Positions 1 to 4,670 of a DNA stretch of 13,072 nt are shown piece by piece. The stretch lies in contig JAJPJU010000118.1 of assembly GCA_021324035.1 (NCBI GenBank), positions 1 to 13,072 of the forward strand. The letters run 5' to 3'. Each line of letters opens with the position of its first letter. The stretch's first letter is position 1. A model generated the notes under the pieces. The model had not been told where the DNA came from. It ran no database searches and was given only the letters and a program-made list of their open reading frames with translations. This stretch comes from Spartobacteria bacterium. GTDB taxonomy: Bacteria > Verrucomicrobiota > Verrucomicrobiia > Chthoniobacterales > UBA10450. The position numbers and the translations under genes were made by a program.

Positions 1-666
1 AGCGCGCTCAAGGCGTTGAACGGCGACGCCGAGCAGGAAAAGCAGATCCTGGCGCTGGTCGCGGCGGTGGACGATTACATCCCCGTGCCGGATCGCCCGA
101 TCGATCAGCCGTTCCTCATGCCGGTGGAAGACGTATTCAACATTGAAGGCCGCGGCACGGTCGCGACCGGCCGGGTGGAGCGCGGCATCCTCAAGAAAAT
201 GGAGGAAGTCGAAATCGTCGGAATTAAGCCGACGACCAAGACCGTCGCGACCGACATTGAAATGTTCCGCAAACTTCTCGATGAAGCGCGCGCCGGCGAC
301 AACGTCGGAGTGTTGCTCCGTGGTGTGAAGAAAGAGGACGTGGAGCGCGGTCAGGTCATCGCCAAGCCGGGCTCAATTACGCCGCACAAGAAATTCAAGG
401 CGGAAGTTTACGTGCTGAGCAAGGAGGAGGGTGGCCGTCACACCCCGTTCTTCACCAATTACCGGCCGCAATTTTATTTCCGCACCACTGACGTTACTGG
501 CACGGTTAAATTGCCCGAAGGCGTCGAAATGGTGATGCCAGGCGACAATATCTCCATCGAGGTGGAGTTAATTACGCCGATCGCCATGGAGAAGACAATT
601 CGCTTCGCTATTCGCGAAGGCGGCAAGACCGTCGGCGCGGGTCGCGTGAGCGAGATTCGCGATTAA
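1..666 (+). CDS. tuf: Elongation factor Tu, C-terminal part (5' end outside window)
   Basis: EF-Tu is the GTPase that delivers aminoacyl-tRNA to the ribosomal A site in the cytoplasm. The reading frame is open from base 1 (first residues SALKALNGD) and stops with TAA at 664-666, giving 221 visible residues, a little over half of the usual ~395. What is seen is the end of the G domain (VDDYIPVPDRPIDQPFLMPV), all of domain 2 (GRGTVATGRVERG, LLRGVKKEDVERGQV) and domain 3 (HTPFFTNYRPQFYFRTTDVTG, ending GAGRVSEIRD). Both beta-barrel domains are intact and their conserved motifs are as expected. The gene is followed 12 bp later by tRNA-Trp and then secE-nusG-rplK, a common bacterial order, so it probably shares a transcript with them. 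Identification is secure; only the N-terminal G-domain motifs cannot be checked. Confidence 0.98.
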   Translation, partial: SALKALNGDAEQEKQILALVAAVDDYIPVPDRPIDQPFLMPVEDVFNIEGRGTVATGRVERGILKKMEEVEIVGIKPTTKTVATDIEMFRKLLDEARAGDNVGVLLRGVKKEDVERGQVIAKPGSITPHKKFKAEVYVLSKEEGGRHTPFFTNYRPQFYFRTTDVTGTVKLPEGVEMVMPGDNISIEVELITPIAMEKTIRFAIREGGKTVGAGRVSEIRD

Positions 667-678
667 ATTACGAAGCTT

Positions 679-751
679 ACGCCAGTAACTCAATTGGTAG
701 AGTAGCGGTCTCCAAAACCGCCTGTTGGGGGTTCGAGTCCCTCCTGGCGTG
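679..751 (+). tRNA. trnW: tRNA-Trp (anticodon CCA)
   Basis: A complete 73-nt cloverleaf can be folded by eye. The acceptor stem ACGCCAG (679-685) pairs perfectly with CTGGCGT (744-750), with discriminator G751. The D stem is ACTC/GAGT (688-691 with 700-703). The anticodon stem is GCGGT/ACCGC (705-709 with 717-721), with loop CTCCAAA and anticodon CCA at 712-714. The T stem is GGGGG/CCCTC (727-731 with 739-743, one G-U pair), with loop TTCGAGT. The 3' CCA is not encoded and must be added after transcription. Its place between tuf and secE is the classical location for tRNA-Trp in many bacteria. Confidence 0.97.
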
Positions 752-756
752 GTCTT

Positions 757-845
757 TGGATGTTTGATGGACGATGTTTGATGTTTGATGTGATTCACCA
801 AAAGCCATTCGGCGTTGGGCGTTCGATGTTGGACGTTCGGCGTTT
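757..845 (+). repeat. Low-complexity imperfect tandem repeats between tRNA-Trp and secE
   Basis: Two kinds of short imperfect tandem repeat fill this spacer. The left part (about 757-795) repeats a GATGTTTGATG-like unit three to four times. The right part (about 810-845) repeats a GGCGTTNGRCGTTC-like unit. On the minus strand the right part reads as SNIERPTPN-type peptides. I recall that string as a common spurious translation of dispersed intergenic repeats in Verrucomicrobiota and Planctomycetes genomes, but I cannot run the search. No stable hairpin or T-tract is visible, so there is no sign that it terminates transcription between the tRNA and secE. The repeat stops right before an in-frame ATG at 846, which affects the choice of secE start. 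Confidence 0.6.
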
Positions 846-881
846 ATGGATTTGGGCTTGGATCAATCCAAGGCAATAACG

Positions 882-1097
882 ATGGGAAAAATCAGAAACT
901 TTTTCACCGAGGTAAAGGTCGAGCTTCAAAAAGCTTCCTGGCCGTGGGACCCGAAAGAACACGGGTTCCGCAGATACAAGGAGCTGGTTGATTCGACCCT
1001 CGTCGTCGTCATCGCGATGCTGTTGCTCGGCGGCTACGTCGCGTTGTTCGATTTTGTGCTCGTGAACGTTGTCCATTACTTTACCAAGCTGCACTGA
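882..1097 (+). CDS. secE: Preprotein translocase subunit SecE
   Basis: SecE is the small essential subunit that clamps SecY in the Sec protein-export channel of the inner membrane. From the ATG at 882 the protein has 71 residues. It has a cytoplasmic amphipathic N-terminus (MGKIRNFFTEVKVELQKASW) with the family signature E-L-x-K-x-x-W-P at residues 14-21, a hinge, and one membrane segment at about 37-62. An in-frame ATG at 846 would add 12 residues, but it lies at the edge of the repeat-filled spacer. The 882 start matches the usual SecE N-terminus and has an AAGG 8 bp upstream, so I prefer it. The stop codon lies 2 bp before the nusG start, implying cotranscription and coupled translation as in most bacteria. 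Confidence 0.95.
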   Translation: MGKIRNFFTEVKVELQKASWPWDPKEHGFRRYKELVDSTLVVVIAMLLLGGYVALFDFVLVNVVHYFTKLH

Positions 1098-1099
1098 TT

Positions 1100-1669
1100 A
1101 TGGCCCAGACCCTCGCAGGCAAAGATCAATGGTTCGTCGTCCATGTCCTCTCCGGCCAGGAGAACAAGGTCAAGGAGAACATCGATAAGCGGGTGAAGAC
1201 CGAAGAAATGAGCGACCTGATTTACGAAGTGCTCGTCCCGACGGAACGTGTGTCGGAGATCAAGAAGGGAAAGAAAAGCGAGACCACACGGAAATTTTTC
1301 CCAGGGTATCTGATCGTGAACATGCATCTGCTCGACGAAAATAATCAGCTCGTCGGTCGCACCTGGTATTTTATTCGTGAAACGCCTGGAGTGATCGGTT
1401 TTGCCGGAACCAAGGATAAACCGATCCCAATGCGCGCGTCGGAAGTCGAATCGATGCTCGCGCAAATGAAGGAGCGCGAGGAAAAGGTGAAACCGAAAGT
1501 CAGCTTCGAGGTTGGCGAGACGGTCAAGGTCGCGGACGGTCCGTTCCAAAATCAGAACGGCATCGTGGAGGAAATCGATCCGGAGCGCGGGAAACTTCGA
1601 GTTTCGGTCACAATTTTCGGCCGGGCGACGCCGGTCGAGCTCGAATACTGGCAGGTCGAACGCGGATAA
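1100..1669 (+). CDS. nusG: Transcription termination/antitermination factor NusG
   Basis: NusG binds RNA polymerase, suppresses pausing and links it to Rho or to the ribosomal protein S10. The 189-residue protein has the NGN domain at about residues 10-125 (WFVVHVLSGQENKVKENI near the start, RKFFPGYLIVNM at 65-75, FIRETPGVIGFAGT at 91-104) and a C-terminal KOW domain from about 138 (GETVKVADGPFQNQNGIV). Both are in the expected order, and the length is close to the bacterial norm of about 180. The start is the ATG 2 bp after secE; there is no clear Shine-Dalgarno motif, which fits coupling to secE. The gene ends just before an inverted-repeat element that separates it from rplK. Confidence 0.97.
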   Translation: MAQTLAGKDQWFVVHVLSGQENKVKENIDKRVKTEEMSDLIYEVLVPTERVSEIKKGKKSETTRKFFPGYLIVNMHLLDENNQLVGRTWYFIRETPGVIGFAGTKDKPIPMRASEVESMLAQMKEREEKVKPKVSFEVGETVKVADGPFQNQNGIVEEIDPERGKLRVSVTIFGRATPVELEYWQVERG

Positions 1670-1674
1670 AAACC

Positions 1675-1770
1675 AGACAGGATTTACACGATTAACAGGA
1701 TAGGAACTAACGAAGAGGAGACAGGGATTCTGGTTTTTGAAAAATCCAGTAAATCCAGTTAATCCTGTCT
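1675..1770 (+). repeat. Inverted-repeat element between nusG and rplK
   Basis: The left arm (1675-1701) and right arm (1744-1770) are reverse complements at about 21 of 27 positions. The outer ten bases are perfect (AGACAGGATT paired with AATCCTGTCT). A 42-base loop separates the arms, and a run of A follows the right arm. Each arm also contains short internal near-repeats of the type GGATTNAC. The element fills the whole gap between nusG and rplK and ends 14 bp before the rplK ATG. I recall similar GACAGGATTTACAGGATTAACAGGAT sequences as dispersed intergenic repeats in Verrucomicrobiota and related genomes. In RNA it could form a long imperfect hairpin in the rplK leader. Confidence 0.7.
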
Positions 1771-1784
1771 AAAAAATATTTGTT

Positions 1785-2210
1785 ATGGCGAAAGAAGTTA
1801 TTGCTCACATCAAATTGCAGATCCCGGCCGGACAGGCGAACCCCGCACCGCCCGTTGGCACCGCGCTTGGACCGCGCGGCATCAACATTATGGCATTCTG
1901 CAAAGAATTTAACGCCGCGACTCAAAAGCAAGCCGGTGACATTCTCCCGGTCGTGATCACGGTTTTCAAAGACAAGTCGTTTACTTTTATCACCAAAAGT
2001 CCGCCCGCGGCGATTTTGTTGAAGAAGGCAGCCAACATCGCCGCCGGCTCGAAAGAACCGAACAAGGAAAAAGTTGGCAAAGTCACGAAGAAACAGGTCA
2101 TGGAAATCGTGAACACGAAACGCAAAGACCTGAACGCGCGCAGTGACGAAGCCGCTTTCCGCATCATCGAAGGCACCGCCCGCCAAATGGGCCTCGAAGT
2201 CGTCGATTAG
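1785..2210 (+). CDS. rplK: 50S ribosomal protein L11
   Basis: L11 binds 23S rRNA at the GTPase-associated centre and is the site of action of thiopeptides and of stringent-response signalling through RelA. The protein has 141 residues, the normal length. The N-terminal domain carries the proline-rich loop at about 20-35 (QANPAPPVGTALGPRGINI) and FCKEFNA. The C-terminal rRNA-binding domain covers about 70-141 (SPPAAILLKKAA, then GTARQMGLEVVD at the end). The ATG at 1785 is fixed by the conserved MAKEVIAHIKLQIPAG start. No Shine-Dalgarno motif precedes it; the upstream bases are the A/T-rich edge of the inverted repeat. rplA, which normally follows directly, is absent. A decayed second copy of this gene's 3' end lies about 620 bp downstream. 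Confidence 0.97.
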   Translation: MAKEVIAHIKLQIPAGQANPAPPVGTALGPRGINIMAFCKEFNAATQKQAGDILPVVITVFKDKSFTFITKSPPAAILLKKAANIAAGSKEPNKEKVGKVTKKQVMEIVNTKRKDLNARSDEAAFRIIEGTARQMGLEVVD

Positions 2211-2299
2211 GTCGAGAATTGCAGGGCGCCGCTGAGTGCCGCGAAAAGGTTTGTTTCAGAATTTCCCAAGGCACTCGTCTTGCTAATTCCCTTGAGGCC

Positions 2300-2821
2300 A
2301 TGCCTTTGCCACCGCCCCGGACCCCTGAACGGGAGGAAATAGCTACTCTCGACCTTGCCGTTACAACGACGGCGGCGCCCAATGCCCACACCCAGAAAGT
2401 TTTGCTCCTCGAGGACCGCTCCGATTTCCGCCAGGTCATTCACGACTATTTGGAAAGTCGCTCCTATGAAGTCTCTTCGGTCCAAAGCGGCATCGAGGGA
2501 TTGCGTAAAATCATGGAAGGCCGCTTTGACCTGATTATTTGCGATATGATGATGCCAAAAATGGGCGGAGAGATGTTTTATTGGGCGGTGACACGAGTCC
2601 GCCCGGGCACGCGTAATCAATTTATTTTTTTTACCGGCCATAAGAACAACCCGCGGCTGGACTTTTTCTTTCGACGGGTGCACGCAACCGTACTGTTCAA
2701 ACCCTTCACCTTGTCTGCGCTCGATGGCGCGATCCGGGAGGTTGCCCAGAAAATATCCCGCCACATAACACTGAACAGCGTTCCGCAGTACCCGACAAAT
2801 CGCCCTCCAAATGAGCGCTGA
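2300..2821 (+). CDS. Stand-alone receiver-domain (response regulator) protein
   Basis: This 173-residue protein is a CheY-like phospho-acceptor with no recognisable output domain. Numbered from the ATG at 2300, the receiver domain covers about 32-150: the acidic pair E38-D39 (KVLLLEDRSDF), the phosphorylated aspartate D82 (LIICDMMMPKMGG), the switch threonine T112 (FIFFTGH) and the conserved lysine K134 (VLFKPF). All active-site residues are present, so phosphorylation is likely. The N-terminal ~30 residues are low-complexity, Pro/Thr/Ala-rich. A TTG at 2219 could extend the protein by 27 residues, but nothing supports that start. The last ~15 codons overlap, in another frame, a remnant of the rplK 3' end, so the tail (after about QKISRHI) is probably not ancestral. 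No partner kinase is visible. Confidence 0.85.
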   Translation: MPLPPPRTPEREEIATLDLAVTTTAAPNAHTQKVLLLEDRSDFRQVIHDYLESRSYEVSSVQSGIEGLRKIMEGRFDLIICDMMMPKMGGEMFYWAVTRVRPGTRNQFIFFTGHKNNPRLDFFFRRVHATVLFKPFTLSALDGAIREVAQKISRHITLNSVPQYPTNRPPNER

Positions 2822-2834
2822 AGTCGTCGATTAA
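2775..2834 (+). pseudogene. Decayed remnant of the rplK 3' end
   Basis: Read in the rplK phase, 2775-2834 translates as TAFRSTRQIALQMSAEVVD and stop. The end of intact rplK reads AAFRIIEGTARQMGLEVVD and stop; 11 of 19 residues agree without gaps. At DNA level I count 42 identities in 60 aligned bases, including an exact 14-base match (GAAGTCGTCGATTA at 2196-2209 and 2820-2833). Weaker similarity continues a few bases beyond the stop (TCGA, ATTGC). Upstream of 2775 the frame has stops at 2772 and 2766 and similarity fades. The fragment lies out of frame under the 3' end of the receiver-domain gene. It also contains a 6-bp hairpin (GTCGAT-TAAA-ATCGAC, 2826-2841). I infer a partial duplication of rplK. 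Confidence 0.75.
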
Positions 2835-2873
2835 AATCGACATTGCGGCTGCGGACCGGCATTTTTTCGATCT

Positions 2874-3374
2874 GTGGCTCTTTCAGCGGACGACGAGGCG
2901 AAAGTTATCGCGCGGGAGCGGCTGAACGTTCTGGCGATTGGGTTCTACGTTCGCGGCGGAATCATGGTGGTGTTCAGTTGTTTTTTCCTCATCTACGTCG
3001 TCTTTCTCATGAGTTTTTCGTTTATCCCCGAATCGGCCTGGAATCAGGCGCCGAAAATTAAACCGCCGCCGCATGCGGTCGGTCTGGCGACGCCTACGCC
3101 CTCTGCGCGCCCGCAGACCCCAGGACCGCCACCGGTAATTATTTTTCGGATCATGGCCGCCGTGATGAGCGGCTTTGTGCTCGTTGGATGGACCATTGGA
3201 GCGCTCACGCTCTACGCAGGTCGATGCATCCAAAAGCGCAAGCGAAAGATTCTGATCTACGTCATGGCGGCGCTGAATTGCCTTTTCATTCCCTACGGAA
3301 TTCTTTTAGGCATCTTTACTTTTATCATCGTCGGGTCGCCAGCTGCTCTGGAGGAATTCAAACACACAACATGA
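2874..3374 (+). CDS. Small multi-pass inner-membrane protein, function unknown
   Basis: The protein has 166 residues from a GTG start. A charged cytoplasmic-type N-terminus (ADDEAKVIARERLNVLAIGF) leads into hydrophobic stretches at about 24-50, 88-115 and 125-152, separated by a Pro-rich loop (57-87). The pattern of an acidic N-terminus, a long hydrophobic hairpin, a Pro-rich linker and a closing LNCLFIPYGILLGIFTFIIV segment resembles a family of small uncharacterised membrane proteins that I recall from Verrucomicrobiota and other soil bacteria. I cannot give a function. GTG at 2874 is chosen because the next in-frame ATG would remove the first hydrophobic region's lead-in; no Shine-Dalgarno motif is visible. 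Its stop overlaps the start of the DUF423 gene (ATGA at 3371-3374), so the two are translationally coupled. Confidence 0.8.
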   Translation: MALSADDEAKVIARERLNVLAIGFYVRGGIMVVFSCFFLIYVVFLMSFSFIPESAWNQAPKIKPPPHAVGLATPTPSARPQTPGPPPVIIFRIMAAVMSGFVLVGWTIGALTLYAGRCIQKRKRKILIYVMAALNCLFIPYGILLGIFTFIIVGSPAALEEFKHTT

Positions 3375-3712
3375 TTAGAATCGCGGCGGGGCTTTGTTTT
3401 CTGGCAGTGGCTCTCGGCGCGTTTGGCGCGCACTGGCTGAAGCCAACCCTTGAAGCGAACAATTTGGTCGATGTTTGGAATAAAGCGGTTCTGTATCACT
3501 TCATTCATGCGATTGCGCTATTCGCGCTCGCCTTATTCGGATCGACGAATCGCGGCGCGTGGTGGTTGCTGTTCGCTGGAATTATTATTTTCAGCGGCAG
3601 CCTGTATGCGATGGGATTAATGAATCTGCGCTGGTTGGGCGCGATTACGCCACTCGGCGGGTTATGTTTCCTGGCTGGCTGGGCGTGGCTTGTAATCTCG
3701 CCACCCAGGTAG
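3371..3712 (+). CDS. DUF423 family membrane protein (YgdD-like)
   Basis: This 113-residue protein is a member of the DUF423 family of small inner-membrane proteins of unknown function. Diagnostic motifs are GAFGAHWL at 16-23, W-x-x-A-x-x-Y-H-x-x-H-A at 36-47, IIFSGSLYAM at 72-81 and GAITPLGGLCFLAGW at 90-104. Hydrophobic segments lie at about 3-22, 40-57, 63-82 and 92-110, consistent with four membrane spans and normal family length. It starts inside the end of the preceding gene (ATGA overlap). A GGAGG 16 bp upstream is too far away to be an ordinary ribosome-binding site. The stop codon TAG lies inside the 52-bp inverted repeat at 3708-3759, so the terminal Arg and stop appear to come from that element. 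Confidence 0.93.
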   Translation: MIRIAAGLCFLAVALGAFGAHWLKPTLEANNLVDVWNKAVLYHFIHAIALFALALFGSTNRGAWWLLFAGIIIFSGSLYAMGLMNLRWLGAITPLGGLCFLAGWAWLVISPPR

Positions 3713-3759
3713 CGGCGGCTCACCGAGCCGCCATCGGAGCGAGCTCAATCGCCCCTACC
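3708..3759 (+). repeat. 52-bp palindromic repeat element (REP/MITE-like)
   Basis: The ends form terminal inverted repeats, GGTAGCGGCG (3708-3717) and CGCCCCTACC (3750-3759), matching at 9 of 10 positions. Inside the left half is a perfect 8-bp hairpin, GGCGGCTC-ACC-GAGCCGCC (3714-3732). The right half contains the palindrome GAGCTC within GAGCGAGCTC. No T-run follows the hairpin, so it is not a standard intrinsic terminator, although the stem could stabilise the 3' end of the upstream mRNA. The layout resembles dispersed palindromic elements; a genome-wide copy count is needed to confirm that. It contributes the stop codon of the DUF423 gene. Confidence 0.65.
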
Positions 3760-3794
3760 TGAACCGCGGCTTCCATGCCGGGGGCCGTCCTGCT

Positions 3795-3800
3795 TATAAT
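3795..3800 (+). promoter_or_regulatory. Consensus -10 box (TATAAT) giving a near-leaderless transcript
   Basis: A perfect TATAAT sits at 3795-3800, and the ATG of the next gene is at 3810. Transcription starting 6-8 bp after the -10 box would begin at 3806-3808, leaving a leader of only about 2-4 nt. There is no Shine-Dalgarno motif between them. No good -35 box is present at the right distance (TTCCAT or TCCATG at best), so the promoter might need an activator or might be weak. The call rests on one hexamer plus its position. Confidence 0.45.
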
Positions 3801-3809
3801 TCGCACGAT

Positions 3810-4610
3810 ATGGATGCCGCGAACTTACGATCAGTTCCGTTATTTTCGTCGCTCGACGCTAAGGCCACCGCCGATCTCGGCAAATATCTGACGATTCACG
3901 ATTATCCCCATTCAGCGACAATCTTTCGGACTGGCGATCCCGGCGACGCAATGTATTTGGTCGATCTCGGTAAGGTCGGCATTCGGATAACCGATGCCGA
4001 CGGTCACATCGTAACCCTGGCCGAGTTGGGCCCGGGAGATTTCTTCGGCGAGATGGCAATGCTGGACGGGCAGGGGCGATCGGCGAATGCCGTCGCCTTG
4101 GAGGACGCTCGCCTCGCCAAGCTCACCCGCGAGGATTTTCTGACGTTCATAGGGAGCGATCCGCGCGTGACCTTGGAGTTGCTCACCGCGCTGACGGCCC
4201 GCCTCCGTCGCACCGATGATCTGTTGCGTCATCGGGTATCGCGCAACGTCAACCAGGAGGAACAGGCTCAGCTGACATTCGCGGATCACGCTGCCGACAA
4301 GATCGCTGAGTTCGGCGGCAGTTGGAAATTCATCATTGTCTCGCTCGCGCTTTTTACCGCCTGGGTCATCACGAACACCATTCTTCTCACTCGCAAACCG
4401 TTCGATCCGTTTCCCTTCATCCTGCTAAATCTTGCCCTGAACGTGATCACCGCGATGCAGGCGCCGATTATCATGATGTCGCAAAATCGGCAATCGCATA
4501 AAGACCGTTTGCGCGCGAACCTTGATTACCAGGTCAATCTCAAGAACGAATTGCTTTTGGGCGATATCATCCGGCGCCTGGACGAGCTGAAGAAAAGACC
4601 GCGGGATTAG
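3810..4610 (+). CDS. Cyclic-nucleotide-binding domain fused to DUF1003 membrane domain
   Basis: The 266-residue protein joins two modules. Residues ~8-130 form a cNMP-binding (CAP_ED) beta-barrel with RTGDPGDAMYLVDLGKVGI at 40-58 and a phosphate-binding cassette FGEMAMLDGQGRSA at 79-92, keeping the Glu (E81) and Arg-Ser (R90-S91) that contact the cyclic phosphate and ribose. It has no helix-turn-helix, so it is not a CRP-type transcription factor. Residues ~158-262 are a DUF1003 domain: FADHAADKIAEFGGSWKF, two membrane helices at about 173-193 and 200-222, and the typical tail NLDYQVNLKNELLLGDIIRRLDEL. DUF1003 function is unknown. The likely arrangement is a cytoplasmic nucleotide sensor controlling a membrane module. 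The next gene also carries a cNMP domain, 60 bp away, suggesting response to the same messenger. Confidence 0.92.
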   Translation: MDAANLRSVPLFSSLDAKATADLGKYLTIHDYPHSATIFRTGDPGDAMYLVDLGKVGIRITDADGHIVTLAELGPGDFFGEMAMLDGQGRSANAVALEDARLAKLTREDFLTFIGSDPRVTLELLTALTARLRRTDDLLRHRVSRNVNQEEQAQLTFADHAADKIAEFGGSWKFIIVSLALFTAWVITNTILLTRKPFDPFPFILLNLALNVITAMQAPIIMMSQNRQSHKDRLRANLDYQVNLKNELLLGDIIRRLDELKKRPRD

Positions 4611-4670
4611 GCGTTTCGCTAGAACCTTGTGGCGGCAGCATTGGGAGAGTAGAGTCGCACCGATCAGCCG

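Noticed and set aside
568..801. Minus-strand ORF of 77 residues containing GGTRTPNRRFWR
   Set aside because: This is the well-known spurious translation of the complement of a tRNA gene; it overlaps tuf, the tRNA and repeats.
757..845. CRISPR-like array
   Set aside because: Repeats are too short, imperfect and directly contiguous, with no spacers of constant length and no cas genes.
2207..2764. Minus-strand ORF of 185 residues opposite the receiver-domain gene
   Set aside because: The plus-strand frame has a complete receiver domain with all active-site residues; the opposite frame has no recognisable pattern and is a GC-rich shadow.
2196..2833. Site-specific integration element using the rplK 3' end as attachment site
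   Set aside because: The direct repeats would fit attL/attR, but no integrase or recombinase is encoded between them and the second copy shows ~60 bp of decayed coding similarity, which fits an old duplication better.
3714..3732. Intrinsic terminator after the DUF423 gene
   Set aside because: The 8-bp stem is perfect but no T-run follows; it is better explained as part of the palindromic element.
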